NCBI GenBank assembly: GCA_944324425.1
Contig: CALUWE010000004.1
Location: 62,001 to 126,000 of the forward strand
DNA length: 64,000 nucleotides
Source of the DNA: Candidatus Gastranaerophilales bacterium
Lineage (GTDB): Bacteria; Cyanobacteriota; Vampirovibrionia; Gastranaerophilales; Gastranaerophilaceae
Reading direction: 5' to 3'
Shown: positions 1 to 9,350 of the stretch, piece after piece
Layout of the letters: each line of letters starts with the position of its first letter
Position numbering within the stretch: position 1 is the stretch's first letter
Notes under the pieces: generated by a model
Database searches by the model: none
Seen by the model: only the letters and a program-made list of their open reading frames with translations
What the model was told of the DNA's origin: nothing
Translations under genes and position numbers: made by a program

Positions 1-787
1 TGAAGTTAAAATCAATGTCTACATCTTGTTTAATTGTTGCCAAAAATTGTGAAAGATAAGCTGTTTCTTTTTCATTTTTCAATTTTTCAACAACGGATTT
101 TTTAGATATTTCATCAATATGAGAATAAATGTTATCTAAAGTTTTATATTCTTTAAGCAAGCTTACTGCCGTTTTTGGGCCAATTCCTTTAACGCCCGGA
201 ATGTTATCGGATGTATCGCCGCAAAGCGCTTTATAATCTATAACCTGATTTGGGTAAACTTCCAGTTTTTCATAAACTTTATCCCAACTATATTCAATAA
301 GCTCCCCTTTTGACGGAATTAAAACCTTGATAAAGCCTTCTTTATCAACAAGCTGAAGAGAATCTCTGTCGCCTGTTAAAATGTATGTTTTATGTCCTAA
401 TTCTTTTGCTTTTTTTGAAATTGTGCCTATAATATCATCGCCTTCAAAGCCTTCTTTTGTGTAGATTGGAATATTCAGGGCTTTTAAGCCTTCCATAATT
501 AAAGAAAGTTGGGGGCGGAGGGAATCGGGCATTGACTCTCTGTTTGCTTTATAGTCTTCATATTTTTCAAGACGGAAAGTGTGTCTTGAAACATCAAAGG
601 CAACTGCTATATTATCAGGTTTTATTAAGCCTTTATTATTCAACATATCAAAAATTGCTTTAAAAAAACCAAAAACAGCCCAAGTAGGCGTGTGGTCAGT
701 TGTTTGCATATTGGTTCGCTCAAGCGCAAAAAACATTCTGAATGACAGCGCATGCCCGTCTATTAATATTAAAGTTTTTGAATTCAT
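1..787 (-). CDS. polA: DNA polymerase I, N-terminal part (5'-3' exonuclease domain), cut by window edge
   Basis: The reading frame translates to a 5'-3' exonuclease/FEN domain. It starts MNSKTLILIDGHALSFRMFF and includes the metal-site segment GDDIIGT, ILTGDRDSLQL, and the helix-hairpin-helix segment CGDTSDNIPGVKGIGPKTA. This is the usual N-terminus of DNA polymerase I, which removes RNA primers and repairs gaps. About 262 residues are visible; the polymerase part lies beyond base 1. The ATG at 787 is preceded by a purine-rich AGGGGAAGAG. It follows the TadG-like gene by 21 bases on the same strand. A stand-alone exonuclease cannot be excluded because the rest is outside the window. Confidence 0.9.
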   Translation of the reverse strand, partial: MNSKTLILIDGHALSFRMFFALERTNMQTTDHTPTWAVFGFFKAIFDMLNNKGLIKPDNIAVAFDVSRHTFRLEKYEDYKANRESMPDSLRPQLSLIMEGLKALNIPIYTKEGFEGDDIIGTISKKAKELGHKTYILTGDRDSLQLVDKEGFIKVLIPSKGELIEYSWDKVYEKLEVYPNQVIDYKALCGDTSDNIPGVKGIGPKTAVSLLKEYKTLDNIYSHIDEISKKSVVEKLKNEKETAYLSQFLATIKQDVDIDFNF

Positions 788-808
788 CTCTTCCCCTGTC
801 TTTTAAAT

Positions 809-2041
809 TTATTTTTTGCCCGTTGAAGACCAGCTTCCTTGTATATCTTCATCCGTATGGCCGGATGCAAGCGGTATAAAATTGTCATATTCTTTTTTAT
901 TTATAACCGTTAGGTTATTCAAAATGGTCAATTTTACCAGCGCATCTCTTTTGAACCACTTTGCAAATTTACCAAAAAAGCCGCCCGAACCATCATTTTG
1001 GGTAAAGCCGGGGTCGCATGGGTTGTTGTATGTGCCGTCTGTTTTTTGTTCACCCGAGCCGCCTGCTTTTAAAACCCAAAGGGCATTAATTCTGTTCAGC
1101 CTGCTTTTTGTGTCTATTGTGCTTGAAGTATCTTTTGCAAGGTCAAAAACAATTGTGCCTTCTTCGGCTGCGTCCACACAATAATAACATTGTGTCGAAG
1201 AGCTGTAATCCGTGGTTTCCTCGTATAAAGACCAGTTATCGCCGTTTACGCATACCCTTCTGAGTTCGGAATTCATTTTATTTATCGCTTTATTTCCGAT
1301 ATCTGACCAGCCGTCATAAGTATCACTTGTCGGGTCTTTTTTGTATCCGGCAACAACAAAGAATCCGCCGCCCGAACCAAGGTCAAGCTCGGTATCGCCC
1401 CACCAAGAAGCCCTTTTTTCGTAACCGAACTGAATCATAAAATCACCGAGGCCTGTATTTCTTGCGGTAATACCGCTTGCATAATCGAGTGCGCCGCCGT
1501 TTGCTTCATTTGTTGTTGTAAAATCAAATATTGCCCTTGATTGTTGCCAAGTTGCATAATCAACATAATTACTTGTATTTTGTTCCGCTTCAATTTTTCT
1601 TTCAATTTCAACCCTGTTTGTTTTTGCGTATGCGGTTGAATGAATTACAATTGCTTTAACACCTACAAACCTTAAAAAAGCAGGCATAACTCTTGATGTT
1701 GTTTTAACCCTTACAACTACTTCATGATTGACCCTGTCAGCTTTATAGTCCATGTTTGTAATTTTAAAAAGTATAACGCCTGAGCCTGATACGTTATATA
1801 TGGCTTCGTATTTAGTTCTGATTTCTTCTCTTTGTTTTTCTTCTTCTTCTGTTTTAATCGTATTATTTGCATCTCTTGCCTTGCTTGATGCAAATTCAAT
1901 AGCAACATATTCGGTTATTTTTTGAAGTTTATATCTTGATAAAATAATGTATGCGGCATCCGTCCCAAACGAGCACAAAAGCAGTAAGGAAATGCCGAAT
2001 ACAAAACATGCGAGTATTGAATTAGCTTTTATTTTCTTCAT
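809..2041 (-). CDS. TadG-like membrane-anchored secreted protein
   Basis: The 410-residue protein has one N-terminal membrane helix (about residues 9-30) after MKKIKANS, then a long region predicted to lie outside the membrane. Topology and position directly after a TadE-like gene (3-base gap) suggest a TadG/Flp-pilus-type pseudopilin. No von Willebrand motif is obvious. The extracytoplasmic part has a Cys cluster (QCYYC) and many Gly/Ser/Asp residues, as in surface proteins. It lies in a minus-strand run from pnp towards polA. No Tad ATPase or secretin is visible in the window. The TadG assignment is inference from context; a generic secreted protein is the alternative. Confidence 0.55.
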   Translation of the reverse strand: MKKIKANSILACFVFGISLLLLCSFGTDAAYIILSRYKLQKITEYVAIEFASSKARDANNTIKTEEEEKQREEIRTKYEAIYNVSGSGVILFKITNMDYKADRVNHEVVVRVKTTSRVMPAFLRFVGVKAIVIHSTAYAKTNRVEIERKIEAEQNTSNYVDYATWQQSRAIFDFTTTNEANGGALDYASGITARNTGLGDFMIQFGYEKRASWWGDTELDLGSGGGFFVVAGYKKDPTSDTYDGWSDIGNKAINKMNSELRRVCVNGDNWSLYEETTDYSSSTQCYYCVDAAEEGTIVFDLAKDTSSTIDTKSRLNRINALWVLKAGGSGEQKTDGTYNNPCDPGFTQNDGSGGFFGKFAKWFKRDALVKLTILNNLTVINKKEYDNFIPLASGHTDEDIQGSWSSTGKK

Positions 2042-2044
2042 TTT

Positions 2045-2827
2045 TTAAGCCCCCAATGCGGCAGGAATTGCCCCATCGCCTGCATCACCGCCGGAACCGT
2101 CTTCCAAGCTGCCGGTTGTTCCTGAATCTTCTCCGCCGCCGGTGCCATCACCGCCATCAGTACCGCCTTCGGTACCGTCGCCGCCATCACCGCCTTCTGT
2201 ACCGTCGCCGCCTTCCGTACCGTCGCCGCCTTCTGTGCCGCCTTCTGTCCCGTCGCCTTCGGTTGTTCCTTCAGAACCGTCATCTGCTTCATAGTATTTT
2301 TCCGAATAATATTTGAAATAGAAGTTGAAATAGCTTTCAACATCATGGGTTGTTTTATTCAGAACAATTGGTGCAGTATATGTTCTGTTTACAGGAATAG
2401 TAAAATAAAAATATTCCGTTCCCGTTTGTCCGAAAAAGAGACTATCGGCTTTGAGCTGGTATGCTCCCCTGAAAAATATTGTTTCGTCGGAATTAACGGC
2501 TTCAACATAAACATCCGTAAACGGAATTTTATTTGTGCCGTTTCGTGTAATTTCGTTTCTCAATTTGTCTTGAATTATATTTGTTATATTGTAATCCGCA
2601 ACATTTGCAATATTTTGATATATTACCGGAGAATTTATTACGTTTCTGACCGAATTTGTAAAAATATAGGAAAATTTATATTTTGAATACGTTTCAACCA
2701 TTAATTGAAACGTATAGCTGAAAAGGATTATAAAAAGCGGCATCATCATAGCAAGCTCAACAACATGCTGAGCTTTACTTTTTTTATTTATTGAAAATTT
2801 TCTTTTCAAAAAATTATTCAGATGCAT
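2045..2827 (-). CDS. TadE-like pseudopilin with C-terminal Gly-Thr-Glu-Asp repeat tail
   Basis: The N-terminus has a basic stretch (KRKFSINKKSK) followed by AQHVVELAMMMPLFIILFSY, matching the TadE pattern of a conserved Glu in the first turn of a membrane helix. The last quarter is a low-complexity tail built on GDGTEGG-type repeats, which are GC-rich and unlike the rest of the gene. The ATG at 2827 overlaps the end of the lipoprotein gene by 14 bases and is preferred to a TTG at 2842. Known TadE proteins are minor pseudopilins of Tad pili or secretion systems. The acidic repeat tail may be a surface-exposed spacer; that is inference. Confidence 0.65.
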   Translation of the reverse strand: MHLNNFLKRKFSINKKSKAQHVVELAMMMPLFIILFSYTFQLMVETYSKYKFSYIFTNSVRNVINSPVIYQNIANVADYNITNIIQDKLRNEITRNGTNKIPFTDVYVEAVNSDETIFFRGAYQLKADSLFFGQTGTEYFYFTIPVNRTYTAPIVLNKTTHDVESYFNFYFKYYSEKYYEADDGSEGTTEGDGTEGGTEGGDGTEGGDGTEGGDGGDGTEGGTDGGDGTGGGEDSGTTGSLEDGSGGDAGDGAIPAALGA

Positions 2828-3494
2828 TATTTTTGCCGCCAAACTTATATGTCAGGTCTTTATACTTAACAACAATGGGATATTCTTCAGGTTTTCTTAG
2901 GAATATATAATAATATTCCTCATTATATGGTCTTATGAACTTATATTGTGTTAATGTATGCTTTTGTAAACCTGCAATAGTTTGTTCCAAGGCGCCCAAA
3001 TCCGAACTTTGCTTTGCATTGTCCAGATTGCTCGCAGGACTTGAGCTTGTAATTGTTTGTCTGTATTGGTTTTGAATATTTGCAAAACCGCCCAATACAG
3101 CGCCTGCGTTCATCATGCCGGCATAATTTGAGGCTTCGTAGCTTTGGTATGCTTCAATGTAACTTGAAGGCGATATGAAAGTAACATCCCCGATTGGAGA
3201 TGTTACTAAAATATCATTCACGTCAAATTTATAAACAGTATCGGTATTATTTTTTATACCGACATAAAGCACCAATGCACCTTGAAGAACGGTTTCGGAT
3301 ATTCCCGTTCTTACCGTTATATTGTCTGATGTTGTTTTTTCAACAGCTTGAAGGTTAAAATTTTCATTTGTTTGAATATTTGAGATTTTAACACTTTCAA
3401 TATCATCATCAACATAACTTAATGTTGTACATGCAGTAAGGCAAAAAGCCAAACTACACATTAACAAGGTTTTGATTAAAAGGTGCTTTTTCAT
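2814..3494 (-). CDS. Lipoprotein of unknown function
   Basis: A 226-residue protein with a lipoprotein signal peptide: MKKHLLIKTLL, a hydrophobic stretch, then lipobox LTAC with Cys at about residue 21. The mature part has no domain I recognise. The start overlaps the end of pnp by 41 bases, supported by GGGAG nine bases upstream and by the need for the basic N-region. Its end overlaps the TadE-like gene, so pnp, lipoprotein, TadE-like and TadG-like genes are probably co-transcribed. A role in assembling or anchoring the Tad-like proteins is possible but unproven. Confidence 0.8.
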   Translation of the reverse strand: MKKHLLIKTLLMCSLAFCLTACTTLSYVDDDIESVKISNIQTNENFNLQAVEKTTSDNITVRTGISETVLQGALVLYVGIKNNTDTVYKFDVNDILVTSPIGDVTFISPSSYIEAYQSYEASNYAGMMNAGAVLGGFANIQNQYRQTITSSSPASNLDNAKQSSDLGALEQTIAGLQKHTLTQYKFIRPYNEEYYYIFLRKPEEYPIVVKYKDLTYKFGGKNNASE

Positions 3495-5613
3495 CTTCCG
3501 TTACTCCCTTAATTGTAAGATTTACTCTGCCTTTGTCGTCAATTTTAATAACTTTAACAATTACTTCTTGGCCGATTGAAAGGTGAGGTTCAATGTTTTC
3601 TATTCTTTCGTTGCAAACTTGTGAAATATGCACCATGCCGTCTTTTCCGGGGGCAAGTTCAACAAATGCACCAATCGGAATAATTCTTACAACTTTACCT
3701 TTAACTACCATGCCAACTTCTGCCTTGAAAGTTAATTCTCTGATTTTTTGAATTGCAATATCGGCGCCTTCTTTATCATTAGAGGTTATTGTAACGGTAC
3801 CGTCATCTTTAATATCAATTTCAGCACCTGAAGCTTCAATTATGCTTCTTATCATTTTACCGCCGGGGCCGATTACGGTTCCTATATCATCAACAGGAAT
3901 TTGCATTGAATATAATCTTGGAGCATAAGGTGAAAGTTCTTTTCTTGGTTCTTGAATTGCTTCTCTCATTTTACCCATAATGTGCAAACGACCGTCTTTT
4001 GCTTGGTATAGGGCGCGTCTTAGAGTTTCATTTGAAATGCCTTTAATTTTCATATCCATCTGAAGGGCTGTTATACCGTAATCATTACCTGTAACTTTAA
4101 AGTCCATATCGCCTAAAAAGTCTTCAATGCCTTGAATATCAGTTAAGACAATATCCGTGTCGCCTTCTTTAATAAGGCCCATTGCAACGCCGCCTATCAT
4201 ATATTTAACAGGAACGCCTGCATCCATTAAAGCCATTGAGCTTGCACAGGTTGAACCCATTGATGTTGAACCGTTTGATTCCAATACATCGGATGTAACT
4301 CTTATTGCATAAGGAAATTCTTCTTCAGTTGGAAGTGCTGGAACATTAGCGCGTTCAGCTAAGTTGCCATGGCCGACTTCACGACGACCGGGGCCCCTTA
4401 GAGCTTTTACTTCACCGACTGAGAACCCTGGGAAAATGTATTTATGCATATAGCGTTTGGTTGTTAGAGGGTCAACACCGTCTAATTCTTGCGCCATATT
4501 AGGCCCTGCCAAAGTTGCACATGATAAAATTTGGGTTTGTCCTCTTGTGAAAACCGCAGAACCATGGGCTCTTGGAATAACGCCTACTTCGCACCAAATC
4601 GGACGAACATCGGTTACTTTTCTGCCATCTGCTCTAACGCCTTCATCTTTTATCATTGCACGCATTATTTTCTTTTCTAATGCTTTGAATTCTTCCGCAA
4701 CAAAATCAATTCCCGTTTCTTCAATCATTGTTTTAATCGGGTGATCTTCAGGAAGCGCTTCGATTTTTTCTTTAACAGCTTTTTTGGTTTCATCAAGTTT
4801 ATTTTGTCTGTATTCGCGGTCAAAATTGTGATAAGCATCAACAATTGCATCGTATGATGTTTCTTTAATTATTTGTGCAATTTCAGATGTATCATAGGGG
4901 TTAACGAATTCTTCCTTAACCACACCGCAATCTTTTGCAAATTGAATTTGTGCTTCGCATTGTTTTTTGATTTCAACTTGTGCAAATTCAACGGCTGCCA
5001 TAATGTCATCTTCAGTTACAAATTTGCAGCCTGCTTCAACCATAATAACTGAATCCATTGTGCCTGCAATTACAATATCCATATCGGATTTTTCAATTTC
5101 TTGGTGAGTGGGGTTTGCAATCATCTGCCCGTCTATTCTGCCCACTCTGATTGCACCGACAGGCCCTTCAAATGGGGCACCTGAGAGCATTAAAGCAGCT
5201 GATGCACCTAAAATTGATAAAACATCGGGTTGATTTTTTTGATCATAGCTGAATAATTGTGAAACAATTTGAACATCGTTTCTGTATCCTTTAGGCCATA
5301 GAGGACGAATTGGCCTATCTATTAACCTTGAAACAAGAATTGCTTTTTCGCTTGCTTTGCCTTCCGTTCTTGTGTAGCCGCCGGGGATTTTACCTATGGC
5401 TGACATTCTTTCTTCATAATCTATAAGGAGAGGGAAGAAATCAATCCCTACTCTCGGTTCTTTTGATACAACAGCGTGTATAAAAAGCATTGTGTCTTCG
5501 CATTTAACGGTAACTGAACTTGTTGCTTGTTTTGCGTATTTGCCTGTTTCTACAACAACATTTTTACCGCCGATTTCAATTTCAAATTTGTGTGTAATTG
5601 GTGTGTTTTCCAT
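3454..5613 (-). CDS. pnp: Polyribonucleotide nucleotidyltransferase (PNPase)
   Basis: At 719 residues it has the normal length and domain order: two RNase PH-like domains (about 10-150 and 330-540) joined by a helical linker, a KH domain with the GPGG loop (about 570-625) and an S1 domain (633-705). PNPase degrades RNA 3'-5' with phosphate in the cytoplasm. It is the first gene of the minus-strand run that continues into envelope genes, an unusual pairing because pnp often follows rpsO. The upstream region is purine-rich. Identification is secure. Confidence 0.98.
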   Translation of the reverse strand: MENTPITHKFEIEIGGKNVVVETGKYAKQATSSVTVKCEDTMLFIHAVVSKEPRVGIDFFPLLIDYEERMSAIGKIPGGYTRTEGKASEKAILVSRLIDRPIRPLWPKGYRNDVQIVSQLFSYDQKNQPDVLSILGASAALMLSGAPFEGPVGAIRVGRIDGQMIANPTHQEIEKSDMDIVIAGTMDSVIMVEAGCKFVTEDDIMAAVEFAQVEIKKQCEAQIQFAKDCGVVKEEFVNPYDTSEIAQIIKETSYDAIVDAYHNFDREYRQNKLDETKKAVKEKIEALPEDHPIKTMIEETGIDFVAEEFKALEKKIMRAMIKDEGVRADGRKVTDVRPIWCEVGVIPRAHGSAVFTRGQTQILSCATLAGPNMAQELDGVDPLTTKRYMHKYIFPGFSVGEVKALRGPGRREVGHGNLAERANVPALPTEEEFPYAIRVTSDVLESNGSTSMGSTCASSMALMDAGVPVKYMIGGVAMGLIKEGDTDIVLTDIQGIEDFLGDMDFKVTGNDYGITALQMDMKIKGISNETLRRALYQAKDGRLHIMGKMREAIQEPRKELSPYAPRLYSMQIPVDDIGTVIGPGGKMIRSIIEASGAEIDIKDDGTVTITSNDKEGADIAIQKIRELTFKAEVGMVVKGKVVRIIPIGAFVELAPGKDGMVHISQVCNERIENIEPHLSIGQEVIVKVIKIDDKGRVNLTIKGVTEDEKAPFNQNLVNV

Positions 5614-5761
5614 TTTTTCTTCTTTCTTTTTTTAGTGATTCACTTCTTATTTCTAGTACGATTTTACATTAAAATACCCATAAAAGCAAAATAAATTGTT
5701 TTAATTGCTTCTTGAAAAGAGTTTAAAAAAGAATTAAAATTATTTATATAAAAGAGGGTTT

Positions 5762-6433
5762 ATGAAGAAAAATAAAAACGGCTTTACATTGGCAGAAGTC
5801 ATAATAACACTTGCAATAATAGGCGTAATTGCCGCAATCTCTATCCCTGTTACACTTGTTAATATGCAACAGAAGGAATTCCAAACAGGCCTATCAAAAG
5901 CCGTATCAAGTTTAAATCAGGCAATATTGTTAAATATAGCGCTTGACGGACAAACGCCTTATGAAACGGCAAATTTGTTTGAATATCTTTCAAACACTAT
6001 GAACATTTTAAAAAGCACAACAAGCTTAACTTACAGCGAAAGAGACAATTTTGCTTTTTATACGGCAGATGGGTTCAGATATGAAATTCCCTATGACAAA
6101 GATGTTTTATTAGATTTATATGAAGCAAACGGTATTCAAGCATACGGAAATAACGGCGGCTGCGGCAAACTGGGGCTTGAAAACAATGCTAATGATACAA
6201 CAAGACCGCCTTGCATAATTATGGTGGATGTTAACGGCGACAGAAAACCAAACCCTGCAAATATTAATCAAAAGGGCGTAGCTTACAAATATGCAATGCC
6301 TGATGATTTTTTAATCAAAGATGTATTTTCAATATTAATAACCGAAACGGAAGCTGTTCCTTATGGTGTTATCGGCCAAAAAACCATGTATAAAGCAAGA
6401 AAAGAAGAGGACAGAAAAAATTACGGCGGCTAG
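5762..6433 (+). CDS. Type IV pilin-like protein (prepilin N-terminus)
   Basis: The 223-residue protein opens with a class III prepilin signal, NGFTLAEVIITLAIIGVIAA, with cleavage expected after Gly before FTLAE. The rest shares features with paralogues at 33184, 41162 and 59430: a helix after the membrane segment, FAFYTADGFRYEI, and the near-C-terminal MVDVNGDRKPNP. AGAGGG just upstream acts as ribosome site. Such proteins are processed by prepilin peptidase and assembled by a type IV pilus or type II secretion-like machine, none of which is in the window. Its end overlaps the convergent gene at 6430 by four bases. Confidence 0.85.
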   Translation: MKKNKNGFTLAEVIITLAIIGVIAAISIPVTLVNMQQKEFQTGLSKAVSSLNQAILLNIALDGQTPYETANLFEYLSNTMNILKSTTSLTYSERDNFAFYTADGFRYEIPYDKDVLLDLYEANGIQAYGNNGGCGKLGLENNANDTTRPPCIIMVDVNGDRKPNPANINQKGVAYKYAMPDDFLIKDVFSILITETEAVPYGVIGQKTMYKARKEEDRKNYGG

Positions 6434-7881
6434 TTTATGAATTTTATTTTAAAGTCCTTTTCGAATGCTTCCGCAATATGCGGGCTTACGTTTGTTTGGG
6501 GAGATTTTTCAAGCAGCGTTTCAAGATTTTTATTTAAAATAAGTATTATTATTTTTGCCGTTTCGACACAAAAGCCTGAAAAACAAACTGTTTTTTCATT
6601 TTGAGGAAGTAAATTCAAAAGACAAATTAATTTTTCGGTATCGTACGGAAATTTAACATTAATAACAAAACTGCCGGTATAATCCGCCTTTATGGAATCC
6701 GAGATTTTGCCCATTGATATTAACACTTTTTTACCTTCGGTTTGTTCAACAAGCTTGTTAAAAACGCTTTTGTCATATTCAAACGTTACATCTTCACAAA
6801 CATATTCTCTGTCAAAACCTTCTTCCGCAAGAGCTGCCTTAATAAGCGGGTCAAGGTCTGTTTTTTCAATTTTTGTCGAATTGTCGGATTGAATTAATTT
6901 TGTTGTAAAAATTTTACCCCTTATTACGTTATCAAGTTTTATATCCGAATGCTCGGTTACATAAATTACGCCTTTGAATTTTGAAAAGTCATATTCAGTA
7001 TCGCCCGTACCGTATAAACCCTTAAAATTTTTGTATTCAAAAAATTTGGGATGAATGTATGCCGTCATCATTGAAGAATTTGTATAAACATTGATTTCAG
7101 TATCTTTTGTTTTTTCAAGAAGATTATAAAGCTCAAAAATATCACTTCCCATAACAAGAATTGATTTTCCTTTCAGAATGCTTCTCGGAATTCTTACATT
7201 CTGCCTCGGGCCATACAGTTGATTTCTTTCATAAATAATATCTTCGGTTAATTTATACAAAAAAGAAGAAAATTCTTTAATTCTTCTTACCAATTTTTCG
7301 TATCTTGTGCCGAAAGAATTGGCCAGTGATAAAAATCTTAAAATTTCAAAATACTCATCTTTTTGAACCTCTTTATAATTTTCAAGCTCTAAAATTTTGC
7401 AGGATGCGGCTTTTGCCATAAAGATGATTAAATCAAAAAGGCGGATTTTGTCTTCGCTTAATGTACCGAAAAAATGGCTTATGATTTTTTCACCTTGTTT
7501 TATAAGAAGCGAGGAATTAATTTTTTCATTTTCTTTTATGGGAAATGCTGCCAAATGTTCATAGTTTATGCCCATTTCTTTACATTTTGCAGTATAAAAA
7601 TCCTCGGTTTCTTTTTTTAAATTTTTAAGATTCATAAAAAACTTAACAAAAGCATTTTTATTGAAGCTTGTATCCGTAATGCTGACAGATAGCGCCAATA
7701 CTGCTTCTTTCATGATTTTTTCGTTTATTAAATTTAATTCTTTTAACTTAACTATATAATATGCAATCTGCCTTATTTCATTTATAACAACGGCATCAAC
7801 AGCCAAAAGTACGGGATTTTCCGAGCATATTCCCATACTTTTGCATTGGGTCTTATTAAATATATTAAATAAATCGTTCAT
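6430..7881 (-). CDS. Hybrid-cluster-protein-like protein lacking most cluster ligands
   Basis: The middle of this 483-residue protein resembles hybrid cluster protein (hydroxylamine reductase/NO-related family): YGPRQNVRIPRSILKGKSIL, then a segment ending INVYTNSSMM and KNFKGLYGTG, matching the Hcp nucleotide-fold region. The expected ligand Cys residues are largely absent: at the Hcp TTNC position the protein has VTEHSD, and only a vestigial CKSMGICSEN is seen at the N-terminus. It may bind no hybrid cluster and have another role. A TAAAAT box lies 8 bases before the ATG, suggesting a leaderless message. Family resemblance is by eye only. Confidence 0.55.
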   Translation of the reverse strand: MNDLFNIFNKTQCKSMGICSENPVLLAVDAVVINEIRQIAYYIVKLKELNLINEKIMKEAVLALSVSITDTSFNKNAFVKFFMNLKNLKKETEDFYTAKCKEMGINYEHLAAFPIKENEKINSSLLIKQGEKIISHFFGTLSEDKIRLFDLIIFMAKAASCKILELENYKEVQKDEYFEILRFLSLANSFGTRYEKLVRRIKEFSSFLYKLTEDIIYERNQLYGPRQNVRIPRSILKGKSILVMGSDIFELYNLLEKTKDTEINVYTNSSMMTAYIHPKFFEYKNFKGLYGTGDTEYDFSKFKGVIYVTEHSDIKLDNVIRGKIFTTKLIQSDNSTKIEKTDLDPLIKAALAEEGFDREYVCEDVTFEYDKSVFNKLVEQTEGKKVLISMGKISDSIKADYTGSFVINVKFPYDTEKLICLLNLLPQNEKTVCFSGFCVETAKIIILILNKNLETLLEKSPQTNVSPHIAEAFEKDFKIKFIN

Positions 7882-7962
7882 AATGAGTTATTTTATTTTG
7901 TTTCCGCCCAAAATAAATTACCCGAAAGGAGTTAATTGTAAGATAAACATTTGTAGCTTGAT

Positions 7963-7991
7963 TTGACATTTTTGATTAAAAATACTATCCT
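7963..7991 (+). promoter_or_regulatory. Promoter for the gene starting at 7999
   Basis: TTGACA at 7963-7968 is a perfect -35, followed after 17 bases by TATCCT at 7986-7991. Transcription would start at about 7998-7999, on the ATG itself. The TTG inside the -35 can be misread as an upstream start codon. Confidence 0.6.
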
Positions 7992-7998
7992 TTATGAT

Positions 7999-8298
7999 AT
8001 GAATAACAAACGTTGGTATGATAAAGATCCTGTTTTAAAACTTGCTGTCGATTTAATTGAAAAATCAAGCGACAGCGTAAAAGATTATGTGGCAGATTAC
8101 ATAATAGAAGAAGCCAAAAATTTGGGTCTTGAATTAAGTGAAAATAATTTTGACTGCTTCTGGCAAAGATGGCAGGACAACAACATGAAATATTTTGAAG
8201 CCATGGAATATCTTAAAATTATTGATTACGAAACCAAAAAATCTATTTCCATGGAAATTATCAGATATATCAGAAACTTTAAAACTGACGAACAATAA
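7999..8298 (+). CDS. Small uncharacterised protein
   Basis: A 99-residue protein starting MNNKRWYDKDPVLKLAVDLI. It is charged and probably helical, with no signal peptide, membrane segment or Cys pair. I choose the ATG at 7999 over a TTG at 7963 because that TTG is part of a consensus -35 box. There is no Shine-Dalgarno sequence, so translation may begin on a leaderless transcript. It precedes the SpoIID-like gene in the same direction but that gene appears to have its own promoter. Function unknown. Confidence 0.75.
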   Translation: MNNKRWYDKDPVLKLAVDLIEKSSDSVKDYVADYIIEEAKNLGLELSENNFDCFWQRWQDNNMKYFEAMEYLKIIDYETKKSISMEIIRYIRNFKTDEQ

Positions 8299-8357
8299 AA
8301 ATCATACAACAATTTGATAAAAAAATATTTACGCATTTTAAAATGTTGTCATCTATT

Positions 8358-9236
8358 ATGAAAAAGATTTTATTATACATATTCTTTGCAATTTTTATTC
8401 AAATTGTTTCAATTCAAGCATCTGAAGCAATCAGAATCGGGCTTGAAGTTGATGTAAAACAATCATATTTCGGCACCTCAACAGAGGGTCTTGTTTATGA
8501 TGAAAAAATAAATAAACCCATCTTTAAAACTCAAAAAATGCAGCCTTATGCAATCAAAGCCCATGGCAATTCAATTGCAATAAAAGTTGATAACAAGTTT
8601 TACGATTTAAATACCAACTATATTAAAGTGAAGCCTTCTTCAAAAGATGATTTTGTTGCAACCAAAAACAGATGGTACAGAGGCGAATTGGTTATATACA
8701 ATTACAACAAAAAATTAACCGTTATAAACAGGCTGCCTTTAGAACTTTATCTTTTAGGCGTTGTGCCAAGCGAAATGCCATCAAGTTGGAATAAAGAAGC
8801 CCACAAGGCTCAAGCAATTGCCGCAAGAAGTTATGCCGTTGCAAACCTCAACAAAAGAGGTTCAAAAGGCTATGACCTTGTTGATACCCCGTTAGATCAA
8901 GCATATGGGGGCGCAAGTGCCGAAAACAGAAAAACAAACCAAGCCGTTGTGGACACAAAAGGCATTGTAATTACATATAAAGGAAAGGTTGTTCCAGCAT
9001 ATTACCATGCAAGTTCAGGCGGAAGAACGGTTAATTCCGGTGCCGCTTGGGCATATAATGCACCGTATTTGCATTCCGTTAAAGGGTATGATGACGGAAT
9101 AAGAAAAAACGGCCATGGGGTCGGAATGAGCCAGCATGGTGCAAATAATCTTGCAAATAAAGGTTACAGCGCTTATGATATTTTAAAATATTTTTATAAA
9201 GATATAGATTTTTCAAAAATATCAACTTCCGATTAA
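8358..9236 (+). CDS. SpoIID/LytB-domain secreted protein
   Basis: A 292-residue protein with signal peptide (MKKILLYIFFAIFIQIVSI, cleaved near ASEA) and a SpoIID domain: LYLLGVVPSEMPSSWNKEAH, AQAIAARSYAVANL, the C-terminal HASSGGRT and GHGVGMSQHGA. SpoIID in spore formers is a lytic transglycosylase that cuts stem-peptide-free glycan; homologues also occur in Cyanobacteria and other non-spore formers as wall-remodelling proteins. The ATG at 8358 is preferred to one at 8343, because TAAAAT at 8339-8344 looks like a -10 and overlaps the earlier ATG. Confidence 0.85.
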   Translation: MKKILLYIFFAIFIQIVSIQASEAIRIGLEVDVKQSYFGTSTEGLVYDEKINKPIFKTQKMQPYAIKAHGNSIAIKVDNKFYDLNTNYIKVKPSSKDDFVATKNRWYRGELVIYNYNKKLTVINRLPLELYLLGVVPSEMPSSWNKEAHKAQAIAARSYAVANLNKRGSKGYDLVDTPLDQAYGGASAENRKTNQAVVDTKGIVITYKGKVVPAYYHASSGGRTVNSGAAWAYNAPYLHSVKGYDDGIRKNGHGVGMSQHGANNLANKGYSAYDILKYFYKDIDFSKISTSD

Positions 9237-9322
9237 CCCCGTCATTATTATTTATCAGCTTTTTATTTACCTTAAAAAAGGCATTTTTATTACTTTACAA
9301 TGTAAAAAATAGTTAAAAGCTA

Positions 9323-9350
9323 TTGTCAATTCTTTGAAAATAGGTATAAT
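9323..9350 (+). promoter_or_regulatory. Promoter of the HU gene with palindrome over the -10
   Basis: TTGTCA (9323-9328), 16 bases, TATAAT (9345-9350). The -10 lies in a palindrome AGGTAT-AATA-ATACCT (9342-9357) that could be an operator. Confidence 0.7.

Noticed and set aside
7963-7998. TTG start extending the small protein at 7999
   Set aside because: The TTG is part of a TTGACA -35 box with a correctly spaced -10.
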